Below, piece by piece: positions 6,783 to 13,675 of a DNA stretch of 13,675 bases; the stretch's first letter is position 1; each line of letters starts with the position of its first letter. Position numbers and translations under genes: made by a program. A model generated the notes under the pieces. The model had not been told where the DNA came from and searched no databases. It worked only from the letters and a program-made list of their open reading frames with translations. The stretch comes from Pseudooctadecabacter sp. GTDB taxonomy: Bacteria > Pseudomonadota > Alphaproteobacteria > Rhodobacterales > Rhodobacteraceae. The stretch lies in contig JAHDFG010000003.1 of the NCBI GenBank assembly GCA_020628265.1, positions 16,691-30,365 on the forward strand. The letters run 5' to 3'.

Positions 6783-7217
6783 ATGATGGAAACCGCGTTC
6801 ACCCCCTTCGCGTCTTTTGGTGGCGGGCTCGCCATCGGTCTGGGTGCCGTCCTCTTGATGTTGGGCCTCGGTCGCGTTCTCGGGGCAACTGGCATCATGT
6901 CTGGCCTTGTCTTTGCAGAGAACCGGTCTGAGTTTGGCTGGCGGGCTGCGATGGTCGTCGGCATGATCCTTGCCCCCGGTCTGATCTTTGCAGTGACCGG
7001 CACCATGCCCGAGGTTAACGTCCCCGTCAGCCCCGCGATGATCGTGATTGGTGGCGTCATCGTCGGCCTTGGTGCAAGCCTAGGCTCAGGCTGCACCTCT
7101 GGTCACGGTGTTTGCGGGCTGTCGCGTCTGTCGGTTCGGTCGCTTGTTGCGGTCCCGACGTTCATGGCCACGGCTGCCATCACAGTCTTCCTCATCCGTC
7201 ATGTTTTCGGAGGTTAA
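6783..7217 (+). CDS. pmpA: YeeE/YedE-family membrane protein, N-terminal half-transporter (PmpA-like)
   Basis: A 144-residue membrane protein with about four helices of the YeeE/YedE (Sulf_transp) family. The signature SGCTSGHGVCGLSRLS (102-117) carries C104 and C111; equivalent cysteines in YeeE move thiosulfate along the channel. Two-gene PmpA/PmpB forms are commonly found with SQR, persulfide dioxygenase and BigR, and probably carry a sulfur compound across the inner membrane, though the substrate is not settled. The ATG at 6783 directly follows the DUF2892 stop; a second ATG at 6786 is equally possible. pmpB begins 3 bp after its stop. Confidence 0.9.
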   Translation: MMETAFTPFASFGGGLAIGLGAVLLMLGLGRVLGATGIMSGLVFAENRSEFGWRAAMVVGMILAPGLIFAVTGTMPEVNVPVSPAMIVIGGVIVGLGASLGSGCTSGHGVCGLSRLSVRSLVAVPTFMATAAITVFLIRHVFGG

Positions 7218-7220
7218 GCG

Positions 7221-7652
7221 ATGAAACTGCTTTTTGCTCTTGTCACTGGTCTGGTCTTTGGTGTCGGGATTGCCGTCTCTGGCATGATGGACCCGGCGAA
7301 AGTCCTGAATTTTTTCGATATCGCGGGCACATGGGATCCAAGCCTTGCCTTCGTTATGGGCGGTGCGCTGTTGGTGACCTTTTTCGGCTACCGCCTTGTG
7401 TGGCGTCGCGAAGCACCGCTGTTTGAGGGACGGTTTCAGGTCCCCACGTCTGGCGTCATTGATCGCAAACTCATCGGCGGTTCCGCCCTCTTCGGGATTG
7501 GCTGGGGCATTGCTGGCTTCTGCCCGGGTGCCGCAATCCCAGCCCTCGGCACAGGCCGCTGGGAAGTGGCGCTGTTTCTTGTCGCGGTCGCGGGCGGTTT
7601 CGTGCTGCGCCGCCTCTTTTCGCCCGTTCGGCCCACTTTAGCCTCCGCCTGA
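7221..7652 (+). CDS. pmpB: YeeE/YedE-family membrane protein, second half-transporter (PmpB-like, DUF6691)
   Basis: A 143-residue membrane protein with about four helices, the partner of the preceding PmpA. It has the family motifs GLVFGVGIAVSGMMDPAKVLNF (about 10-31) and GIGWGIAGFCPGAAIP (92-107), in which C101 lies in the conserved GxCPG turn. PmpA and PmpB together correspond to one full-length YeeE, so they most likely form one transporter for thiosulfate, persulfide or a similar sulfur species. A GGAGG at 7209-7213 overlaps the end of pmpA, so the two are probably translated in step. blh follows after 20 bp. Confidence 0.9.
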   Translation: MKLLFALVTGLVFGVGIAVSGMMDPAKVLNFFDIAGTWDPSLAFVMGGALLVTFFGYRLVWRREAPLFEGRFQVPTSGVIDRKLIGGSALFGIGWGIAGFCPGAAIPALGTGRWEVALFLVAVAGGFVLRRLFSPVRPTLASA

Positions 7653-7672
7653 ACATCCTGAAGGAGACAGAT

Positions 7673-8554
7673 ATGACCTACCCCGTTGATATGAGCGTCA
7701 CCCCCGAGGTGCAGGCCTTTTTTGATGAGGCGACCAACACGATCAGCTACATTGTGAAGGACCCGTCAAGCAACGCCTGCGCGCTGATCGATACCGTGAT
7801 GGACATCGACTACGCCGCTGGCCGGATCACCTTTGACCATGCGGATGAGTTGATCCGCCAGATCGAGGCGCAGGGCCTCAAGCTGGAATGGATCATCGAA
7901 ACCCATGTCCACGCTGACCACCTGAGCGCCGCGCCCTACATTCAGCAAAAGCTGGGCGGTAAGATTGGCGTCGGCTCCAAGATCACGGTTGTGCAGGACA
8001 CCTTCGGCAAAGTCTTTAACGAAGGCACAGAATTCCAGCGCGATGGCAGCCAGTTCGATGCCCTGTTCGAGGACGGCGACACCTACATGATCGGCAATAT
8101 GCAGGCCTTCGCCATGTACACGCCCGGCCACACCCCCGCCTGCATGGTGCATGTGATGGGCAATGCGGCGTTTGTCGGCGACACCTTGTTCATGCCTGAC
8201 GGCGGTTCTGCGCGGTGTGACTTCCCCGGCGGCTCTGCCGAGGAGCTGTACGACAGCATCCAGAAGGTCCTCGCCCTGCCGGATGAGACGCGTCTGTTCA
8301 TGTGCCACGACTACGGCCCGAATGGCCGCGCGATTGCGTGGGAAACGACTGTTGCCGAACAGAAAGAAGCGAACATCCACGTGGGCCAGGGCAAGACGAA
8401 GGAAGATTTCGTCCAGTTCCGCACCGAGCGGGACGCGCAACTGGCGATGCCGAAACTGATCATTCCTTCGTTGCAGGTGAACATGCGGGCGGGGGAAGTG
8501 CCGACCGACAAGGACGGCAATCCGATGCTCAAAGTGCCCGTGAACGGGCTGTAG
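7673..8554 (+). CDS. blh: Persulfide dioxygenase, Blh/ETHE1-like MBL-fold enzyme
   Basis: A 293-residue cytosolic non-haem iron enzyme that oxidises glutathione persulfide to glutathione and sulfite. Metal-ligand motifs are THVHADH (H78, H80, D82, H83), GHTPACMVHV (H153), VGDTLF (D170) and MCHDYGPNGR (H212). The PDGGSARCDFPGG stretch (175-187) and CHDYGPNGR are the marks of the bacterial persulfide dioxygenase branch, against glyoxalase II. AAGGAGACAGAT precedes the ATG. In many bacteria Blh has an attached DUF442 (beta-lactamase-hydrolase-like) domain; here that domain is absent and instead heads the next gene, the quinone reductase. Its place between pmpB and sqr supports the role. Confidence 0.94.
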   Translation: MTYPVDMSVTPEVQAFFDEATNTISYIVKDPSSNACALIDTVMDIDYAAGRITFDHADELIRQIEAQGLKLEWIIETHVHADHLSAAPYIQQKLGGKIGVGSKITVVQDTFGKVFNEGTEFQRDGSQFDALFEDGDTYMIGNMQAFAMYTPGHTPACMVHVMGNAAFVGDTLFMPDGGSARCDFPGGSAEELYDSIQKVLALPDETRLFMCHDYGPNGRAIAWETTVAEQKEANIHVGQGKTKEDFVQFRTERDAQLAMPKLIIPSLQVNMRAGEVPTDKDGNPMLKVPVNGL

Positions 8555-8575
8555 ATTCGAAGAAGGGCGAGAGCC

Positions 8576-10255
8576 ATGGACCTTAAAAAGATCACAGAAA
8601 AAACCAGCGTAAGCCCCCAGATCATGCCCGACGATATCGCCGCGATCAAAAAGGCTGGCTTTCGCGCCATCATCTGCAACCGTCCTGACGGCGAAGGCGC
8701 TGACCAGCCGAGCTTCGAAGAGATTGAGGCGGCGGCCAAGGCGGCAGGACTTGCGGCGGCCTATGTGCCGGTGACCGCAGGCATGGTCCGTGACGAAGAT
8801 GTTGAGGCGTTCGGTGCCGCGCTTAAGGATTTGCCGCGCCCGGTTCTGGCCTATTGCCGCACGGGCACGCGGTCGGCCACGCTATGGTCGTTCCACGAAA
8901 GCAAGAAGCGCCCGATGCATGAAATCCTCGCCGCCACGAAGGCCGCAGGCTATGACATGAACGGGGTCGCGCGGCGCATCGCCAACGGTGGGAAGACCCC
9001 GACCAACACAGGTGACGCGAAATACGATATCGTCATCGTCGGTGGTGGCGCAGGCGGTGTCTCGGTCGCAGCCAGCCTTCAGTCGCGCAAATCGAGCCTG
9101 TCGATCGCGATTATCGATCCGGCGGACATCCACTATTACCAGCCCGGCTGGACGATGGTGGGCGGCGGCGTCTTTGAGGCCAGTCAGACGGCCAAAACCA
9201 TGGGCTCCCTTATCCCGCGCGGGGTGAAGTGGATCAAATCGGCGGTTGCCGCGTTTGAGCCTGAAAACAACGCTGTCATCCTCGACGGGTGCCGTGTGGT
9301 GAAATACGACCGCCTGGTCGTTTGCCCTGGCCTGAAGCTGGACTGGAGCGCCATCGAAGGGCTTGAAGAGACACTGGGCCGTAACGGCGTGACCTCGAAC
9401 TACCGCTATGACCTCGCGCCCTACACATGGCAGCTGGTGCAAGAACTGAAAAAAGGCCGCGCGATCTTTACCCAGCCGCCGATGCCCATCAAATGCGCTG
9501 GTGCGCCGCAGAAGGCGATGTACCTGTCGGGCGATGCTTGGTTCCGGAATGGGCGTCTGAAAGACATCGACATCCAGTTCATGAATGCGGGCGGTGTCCT
9601 TTTCGGTGTAAAAGACTACGTGCCCGCGTTGGAAAGCTACATCGCCAAATACGACGCGACCTGTAACTTCTTCCACAACCTTGTGTCGGTCGATGGTGAG
9701 GCGAAGAGGGCCACCTTCAAAGTTGCCAAACCCGATACGGAACCAGAGATGGTCACCGTCGATTTTGACATGATGCATGTCTGTCCGCCTCAAGTGGCCC
9801 CCGACTTTATCCGCGTCTCGCCCCTTGCGGATGCGGCTGGATGGGTCGATGTCGATCAGGCCACCCTACGCCACAAAAGCTTCGACAATGTCTGGAGCCT
9901 TGGGGACGTCATGAACGCGCCCAACGCCAAGACCGCAGCAGCGGCGCGCAAGCAAGCCCCTGTCGTCGCCGACAACATTGTCGCGGATATCGCGGGCCGT
10001 TCCCCTGTTGCGGCTTATGACGGGTACGGTTCTTGCCCGCTCACCGTTGAACGCGGCAAGATCGTTCTGGCTGAGTTCGGCTACGGCGGTGTTCTCAAAC
10101 CGTCCTTCCCGTCTTTCCTCGTCGATGGAACGAAACCAACCCGTGCCGCTTGGTTCCTGAAGGAGAAGATGCTGCCGCCGATCTATTGGCAGGCCATGCT
10201 GAAGGGTAAGGAATGGATGGCCAAGCCTGAGAAGATCCAGATCGCGGCCGAATAG
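8576..10255 (+). CDS. sqr: DUF442-sulfide:quinone oxidoreductase fusion
   Basis: A 559-residue two-domain protein. Residues 1 to about 110 form a DUF442 (TIGR01244) phosphatase/sulfurtransferase-like domain whose loop CRTGTRS places C94 in a CX5R cradle. From about residue 148 a flavoprotein follows, with FAD-binding YDIVIVGGGAGGVSVA (150-165). It is of the mitochondrial-type SQR class: KCAGAPQKAMYLS gives C307 and YDGYGSCPL gives C487, equivalent to human SQOR C201 and C379, which hold the sulfane sulfur next to FAD. ADAAGWVDVD (418-427) and SLGDVMNAPNAKTAAA (441-456) are also shared with that class. The enzyme oxidises sulfide at the inner membrane and reduces quinone. The fused domain could accept the persulfide and pass it on to glutathione or Blh, which is inferred. 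It starts 21 bp after blh. Confidence 0.95.
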   Translation: MDLKKITEKTSVSPQIMPDDIAAIKKAGFRAIICNRPDGEGADQPSFEEIEAAAKAAGLAAAYVPVTAGMVRDEDVEAFGAALKDLPRPVLAYCRTGTRSATLWSFHESKKRPMHEILAATKAAGYDMNGVARRIANGGKTPTNTGDAKYDIVIVGGGAGGVSVAASLQSRKSSLSIAIIDPADIHYYQPGWTMVGGGVFEASQTAKTMGSLIPRGVKWIKSAVAAFEPENNAVILDGCRVVKYDRLVVCPGLKLDWSAIEGLEETLGRNGVTSNYRYDLAPYTWQLVQELKKGRAIFTQPPMPIKCAGAPQKAMYLSGDAWFRNGRLKDIDIQFMNAGGVLFGVKDYVPALESYIAKYDATCNFFHNLVSVDGEAKRATFKVAKPDTEPEMVTVDFDMMHVCPPQVAPDFIRVSPLADAAGWVDVDQATLRHKSFDNVWSLGDVMNAPNAKTAAAARKQAPVVADNIVADIAGRSPVAAYDGYGSCPLTVERGKIVLAEFGYGGVLKPSFPSFLVDGTKPTRAAWFLKEKMLPPIYWQAMLKGKEWMAKPEKIQIAAE

Positions 10256-10302
10256 CCGAAGTCATCGTTGCCCGCAGCCCTCCCTGTTGCTGGCAGCGCT
10301 CT

Positions 10303-10342
10303 TGGTGGATGGGCCGCCCGTTCCCGGCAACCCCATCCACCA
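10303..10342 (+). promoter_or_regulatory. 11-bp hairpin between sqr and sulP
   Basis: A perfect 11-bp inverted repeat: TGGTGGATGGG (10303-10313) pairs with CCCATCCACCA (10332-10342) around an 18-base loop, inside which CCG/CGG can pair further. TTTT follows at 10346-10349, three bases past the stem, and the sulP ATG follows 19 bp after the stem. It could be a leaky terminator, an mRNA processing or stability element, or a translational control on sulP. The loop is longer than in an ordinary intrinsic terminator and the U-run is short. Confidence 0.5.
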
Positions 10343-10361
10343 CCGTTTTCCGAAAGAAGCT

Positions 10362-12098
10362 ATGATGCACACACTGCGCCGCTATTTGCCGATCCTCGAC
10401 TGGGGCCGCACTTATAACCGATCTGCGCTGTCAAACGATCTGGTGGCGGCGGTGATTGTAACGATCATGCTGATCCCGCAATCGCTGGCCTATGCGCTCT
10501 TGGCGGGGTTGCCGCCCGAGGCGGGGATTTACGCCTCTATCGCGCCGATTGTGCTTTATGCGATCTTTGGCACATCGCGGGCCCTTGCAGTTGGACCGGT
10601 GGCGGTGGTGTCACTGCTGACCGCATCCGCCATTGGGCAGGTCGCCGAACAAGGCACTGCCGGCTACGCAGTCGCTGCGCTGACGCTGGCGTTTCTGTCT
10701 GGCGGTTTTTTGATGCTGCTTGGCGTGCTGCGCCTTGGATTTCTGGCGAACTTCCTCAGCCATCCTGTCATCGCGGGCTTTATCACCGCCTCCGGCATTC
10801 TGATCGCCACAAGCCAGCTCAAGCACATCCTTGGCGTCAGTGCTCATGGTCATACGCTGCCCGAAATGCTGACCTCGCTCTTTGCGCATCTGGGCGATAC
10901 TAACTGGATCACCGTGTTGATTGGCGTCAGCGCGGCAGGCTTCCTGTTCTGGGTACGCGGCAATCTCAAACCCCTTCTGAAACGGCTCGGGACCGGACCG
11001 GTACTGACTGACTTTCTGGCCAAAGGCGGCCCTGTGGTCGCAGTTGTCGCCACCACCGTTGCAGTCTGGGGCTTTGGTCTGGCCGAGCAAGGGGTCAAGA
11101 TCGTGGGCGATGTACCTCAAAGCCTGCCACCCTTAACTCTGCCCGGCCTGTCCAGCGATCTTGTTGGCGCGCTTATGGTGCCAGCTATCCTGATCTCCAT
11201 CATTGGCTTCGTGGAAAGCGTGTCCGTCGCCCAGACCTTGGCCGCAAAGAAACGCCAACGCATCGACCCGGATCAAGAACTTATCGGCCTTGGTGCTGCC
11301 AATCTTGGGGCGGCCTTTTCGGGCGGGTTTCCTGTGACAGGGGGCTTCTCCCGCTCGGTTGTGAACTACGACGCAGGGGCGGAAACGCCTGCCGCAGGGA
11401 TCTACACAGCCATCGGCCTCGCCATCGCCGCCGTGGCCCTCACACCGCTGGTCTACTTTCTGCCCAACGCCACCTTGGCCGCCACCATCATCGTGGCCGT
11501 GCTGACGCTGGTGGACTTTTCAATCCTGAAGAAAACTTGGGACTACTCCCGCGCGGACTTCAGCGCAGTGGCCGCCACCATCCTGCTGACCCTTGGCCTC
11601 GGGGTTGAGGTCGGCGTGGCTGCTGGTGTTGCCATCTCAGTCCTGCTGCACCTCTACAAAACCTCACGACCCCATGTGGCCGAGGTTGGCCTTGTCCCCG
11701 GCACCCAGCACTTCCGCAACATCCACCGCCATGAGGTTGAAACCTGTCCTTCCGTTGTGACCTTGCGCGTTGATGAAAGCCTTTACTTCGTAAACGCCCG
11801 CTTCCTTGAGGATCTGGTCCAATCCCACGTCACAGAGGGCTGCGCTATCAAACATGTCGTTCTCATGTTTTCAGCGGTGAACGAGGTAGACTATTCCGCG
11901 CTCGAAAGCCTTGAGGCTATCAATGCCCGACTTAGGGATATGGGCGTCGGCCTGCACCTGTCCGAAGTGAAAGGCCCCGTCATGGACCGCCTGAAACGCT
12001 CACACCTCATCCAAGATCTGAACGGAGAAGTGTTCCTGTCTCAGTTCGAGGCTTGGCAAAAGGTAGGCCATCCAAAGCTACATCACGTCGCAGAATAG
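10362..12098 (+). CDS. SulP-family anion transporter with STAS domain
   Basis: A 578-residue inner-membrane SulP (SLC26-like) carrier with 10-14 predicted helices and a cytosolic C-terminal STAS domain (about 450-565, including TLRVDESLYFVNARFLEDLV and FSAVNEVDYSALESLEAI). The SulP signature near the N-terminus (LIPQSLAYALLAGLPPEAGIYASIAP) is clear, as is the later SVSVAQTLAAKKRQRIDPDQEL region. I start at the first ATG of ATGATG (10362), after AAAGAAG; the longer open frame from a TTG at 10287 would run through the hairpin. It lies 106 bp beyond sqr, so it is likely the last gene of the sulfide operon, partly uncoupled by the hairpin. Its ion could be sulfate, sulfite or bicarbonate. Export of sulfite or sulfate from the Blh reaction is the attractive reading but is not shown by sequence. 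Confidence 0.92.
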   Translation: MMHTLRRYLPILDWGRTYNRSALSNDLVAAVIVTIMLIPQSLAYALLAGLPPEAGIYASIAPIVLYAIFGTSRALAVGPVAVVSLLTASAIGQVAEQGTAGYAVAALTLAFLSGGFLMLLGVLRLGFLANFLSHPVIAGFITASGILIATSQLKHILGVSAHGHTLPEMLTSLFAHLGDTNWITVLIGVSAAGFLFWVRGNLKPLLKRLGTGPVLTDFLAKGGPVVAVVATTVAVWGFGLAEQGVKIVGDVPQSLPPLTLPGLSSDLVGALMVPAILISIIGFVESVSVAQTLAAKKRQRIDPDQELIGLGAANLGAAFSGGFPVTGGFSRSVVNYDAGAETPAAGIYTAIGLAIAAVALTPLVYFLPNATLAATIIVAVLTLVDFSILKKTWDYSRADFSAVAATILLTLGLGVEVGVAAGVAISVLLHLYKTSRPHVAEVGLVPGTQHFRNIHRHEVETCPSVVTLRVDESLYFVNARFLEDLVQSHVTEGCAIKHVVLMFSAVNEVDYSALESLEAINARLRDMGVGLHLSEVKGPVMDRLKRSHLIQDLNGEVFLSQFEAWQKVGHPKLHHVAE

Positions 12099-12220
12099 CT
12101 GGTAGCCGGGTGTTCGGTTTTGTGCGCCGAGTTTGGGGGCAGATCTTACTGGAAAATCGGACATCAGCATGGCCCTACGGTCTCACGACCAACAATGCGC
12201 TTGCCGGGTTCGGGTAAGGG

Positions 12221-12229
12221 CTGAGCTAC
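12221..12229 (+). repeat. Left terminal inverted repeat of the IS remnant
   Basis: CTGAGCTAC, the exact reverse complement of the right end at 13159-13167. Confidence 0.7.
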
Positions 12230-12301
12230 CACCCGACAATCGGGCACTGACGTAAGTTACGAATTGTTGTCTGCTGATCTTCGACGAAGAGGAGATCAGA
12301 G

Positions 12302-13128
12302 ATGTAGAAACGGAAGCGGCATTCGCCGGATATCAAGGCGAAGGTGGCGCTGGAAGCGCTGAAGGGCGAGCAGACGGTTGCCGAACTGGCCAGCCGGTTT
12401 GGTGTCCACCCAACGATGATCCACAGCTGGAACAAGGCATTTCTGGAAGGTGCGTCTGGCATGTTCGAGCGCGGTGGCAAGAAAGCTAAAGCCTTGGGGC
12501 GTGAGGTAAGGCGCGGCATGATCGAACCATTCAACCCCGTGCTGTCCATCGGCAAGCGATGTCGGCTTTTGTCGATATCACGTTCGTCTTTCTACCATCT
12601 GCCCAAGGGTGAGGCGGCGATGAATCTTATGCTTATGCGGCGCGGGTTCCTGTATCTGGTGGCGATCATGGACTGGCACACCCGCAAGGTGCTGGCCTGG
12701 CGTATCTCGAACACGCTGGAGCCAGACTTCTGCGTTAAGGCGTTGAACGAGGCCATCCACCGCTTCGGCCCGCCCAACATCATGACACCGATCCGGGCAG
12801 CCAGTTCACGTCCTTTGCCTAGACGGACCGGTTGCGCCGATCCGGCGTGCGCATCTCCCTTCTCGGCAGATTCTGCCTTGCAAAATCGCCTTCCGGGCAA
12901 TGGATCAACGTCTTCGCCGAGCAGCTCTGGCGGAGCCTGAAATACGAATGCGTCTATTTGCGTGCCTGGGAAACCGGATCAGGGGCGAAGACCGGTGTCG
13001 GTCGGTGGATCGAGTTCTGCAACCGCAAACGCCCCCATTCCGCCCTTTGCGGCAAACCACCAGCCGTGGTCAATTGGTTGAGAAAAGACGAAACCAACCC
13101 TGATCAGCAGGAGCAAAGAATAGCTTAA
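12302..13128 (+). pseudogene. IS3-family transposase (orfA and orfB), inactivated
   Basis: The remains of orfA begin at ATG 12302 after GGAGATCAGAG, but the second codon is TAG. Frame 2 then reads KRKRHSPDIKAKVALEAL and ELASRFGVHPTMIHSWNKAFLEG, a normal orfA helix-turn-helix. Just after ERGGKKAKA (12490s) it passes straight into the orfB start (VRRGMIEP), so the orfA C-terminus is deleted. orfB runs through LLSISRSSFYHLPKGE to NLMLM, then jumps to RRGFLYLVAIMDWHTRKVLAWRIS, losing roughly 80 or more residues with the first catalytic aspartate region. At about 12785 one base is lost; the DDE-domain text continues in frame 1 (GSQFTSFA, a TAG at 12820 where Trp is expected, then RLRRSGVRIS) to WLRKDETNPDQQ at the stop. 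At least five lesions make it non-functional. Confidence 0.92.
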
Positions 13129-13158
13129 TTTACGCCAGAACCTGTCCAAACATTGGGA

Positions 13159-13167
13159 GTAGCTCAG
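13159..13167 (-). repeat. Right terminal inverted repeat of the IS remnant
   Basis: GTAGCTCAG on the plus strand, the exact reverse complement of the left end at 12221-12229. Confidence 0.7.
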
Positions 13168-13344
13168 GATCACTGACCGGAAAAAATGGGCGGGTAACTT
13201 TGTCTGAGAAATCTCTTTAATTGCCAAGGTCCAATGTTGCCGTTCAGAAATTCGATGTGGTGGTTCACAGTGGAAAACCGGTTCCGTTAGGGCAGTTTAT
13301 CCGCTAGGCCTGCGCGAGGGGGCCATTTAAACGGGACCAAAGAC

Positions 13345-13675
13345 ATGCGCCTGACTTCGATACTTGCAGCGGCTTTTCTGGCCGCCGCCCCAGCATTTGC
13401 ACAAGATCAGAACCGCGAAACCCTAGGGACAGGCCGTCTGTTTACTAACGATTTCTTTGGTGACACGCAGGATCGCTGGCGGACAGGGTCCTATTCCTAT
13501 TCGATCGTCCGCGGTACGGACTGGACCGGACGCGCACCAACCGAGTTCGGTGCCCTTCTGGAATACCGCCTGCGGTCCGAGGTCATCGCGCCGGAACGTC
13601 TGAACGGGCCGCTTTCGGGCGACCGCGCCTATGTCGGGGCGCTGTCGGCCGGTCTGCACACGCATATGACCCGTG
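13345..13675 (+). CDS. lpxR: LpxR-family lipid A deacylase (DUF2219), 5' part
   Basis: The first 110 residues of a protein that runs off the right edge. A classic signal peptide (MRLTSILAAAFLAAAPAFA, cleavage likely after residue 19) is followed by GRLFTNDFFGDTQDRWRTGSYSYSIVRG (30-57). This is the conserved start of the LpxR/DUF2219 outer-membrane beta barrel, which removes the 3'-acyloxyacyl group of lipid A in a calcium-dependent reaction. N35 and D36 of the TND motif match the Asn-Asp pair at the catalytic site of Salmonella LpxR. ACGGGACCAAAGAC precedes the ATG. It has no visible link to the sulfide genes, from which the IS remnant separates it. The activity in this lineage is unproven, and the C-terminal half, with the other catalytic residues, lies outside the window. 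Confidence 0.82.
   Translation, partial: MRLTSILAAAFLAAAPAFAQDQNRETLGTGRLFTNDFFGDTQDRWRTGSYSYSIVRGTDWTGRAPTEFGALLEYRLRSEVIAPERLNGPLSGDRAYVGALSAGLHTHMTR

Larger units (their letters stand above)
12221..13167 (+). mobile_element. Degraded IS3-family insertion sequence
   Basis: A 947-bp remnant bounded by the 9-bp inverted repeats CTGAGCTAC and GTAGCTCAG, with further partial symmetry inside the ends (CGTAAGTTA on the left; the complement of CGTAAATTA on the right). It encloses a broken transposase. An intact element of this type is normally 1.2-1.4 kb, so several hundred bases have been lost. The 3-4 bp flanks (GGG left, GAT right) do not match, so no target-site duplication survives. It separates the sulfide operon from the LpxR-like gene. 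Confidence 0.85.

Noticed and set aside
7766..8440. 224-codon minus-strand open frame inside blh
   Set aside because: Antisense shadow; no ribosome site or recognisable domain, and the sense strand carries all the metal-binding motifs.
8882..9793. 303-codon minus-strand open frame inside sqr
   Set aside because: Shadow of a gene whose FAD and cysteine motifs are unmistakable; the GC-rich third positions explain the long antisense frame.
10287..10361. TTG start giving a longer SulP protein
   Set aside because: The added residues are proline-rich, run through the hairpin and lack homology to SulP N-termini; ATG 10362 fits better.
12099..12220. Possible gene or terminator between sulP and the IS remnant
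   Set aside because: Only short frames without motifs; the CCGGG...CGGTTTT stretch at 12107-12121 does not form a stable stem.
12344..12940. 198-codon open frame as an intact transposase or hypothetical gene
   Set aside because: It is a chimera of orfA and orfB text after deletions, and its last 50 or so residues are frameshifted nonsense.
13168..13344. Coding or mobile remnants between the IS end and the LpxR-like gene
   Set aside because: No open frame with support and no repeat of note; it most likely holds the promoter of the downstream gene, though I cannot place its elements with confidence.

Overview
The window looks like chromosome from a marine alphaproteobacterium of the Rhodobacterales (Roseobacter group). 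The evidence is a C4-pathway 5-aminolevulinate synthase, a moderately high GC content, a Cio-type cytochrome bd with a DUF2474 mini-subunit, a DUF442-SQR fusion, and a decayed IS3-family element of the kind common in that group. The species cannot be named from the sequence alone.

Layout. (1) 1-895 (+): 3' part of hemA, whose stop lies 5 bp from the stop of a convergent gene for an exported metallo-beta-lactamase-fold hydrolase (901-1791, -). (2) 2031-5228 (-): a tight operon for a 1-Cys peroxiredoxin, both subunits of a cyanide-insensitive (short Q-loop) bd-type quinol oxidase, and a 36-residue DUF2474 subunit that overlaps cydB as TAATG. (3) 5229-5347: a divergent regulatory region with two palindromes. 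(4) 5348-6477 (+): two regulators overlapping as ATGA, an Rrf2/NsrR-like iron-sulfur-type repressor and a Crp/Fnr-family protein with only two cysteines. (5) 6570-12098 (+): a sulfide/persulfide operon of DUF2892 membrane protein, pmpA, pmpB, persulfide dioxygenase (blh), DUF442-sulfide:quinone oxidoreductase fusion, and a SulP anion transporter preceded by an 11-bp hairpin. (6) 12221-13167: an inactivated IS3-family remnant with terminal inverted repeats. (7) 13345-13675 (+): the start of a secreted or outer-membrane LpxR-like lipid A deacylase.

How it may work together (inference). SQR oxidises sulfide and passes electrons to the quinone pool. The persulfide product is handled by the fused DUF442 domain, Blh and PmpAB, giving sulfite, and SulP could carry sulfite or sulfate. 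The bd-type oxidase, a class that tolerates cyanide and sulfide, can empty the quinone pool while sulfide blocks haem-copper oxidases, and the 1-Cys peroxiredoxin may deal with peroxides or per-thiols. The strongest support for co-regulation is an almost identical 21-bp palindrome (19 of 21 positions) upstream of both the oxidase operon (5280-5300) and the sulfide operon (6496-6516), in the same orientation relative to each operon and at a distance typical of a class II activator. The usual ArsR-type BigR/SqrR sensor is absent; an Rrf2 plus Crp/Fnr pair takes its place.

There is no gene-free stretch longer than 300 bases. The largest gaps are 1792-2030 and 13168-13344, and I recognise no gene in either. 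I see no tRNA, rRNA, CRISPR array or phage gene.
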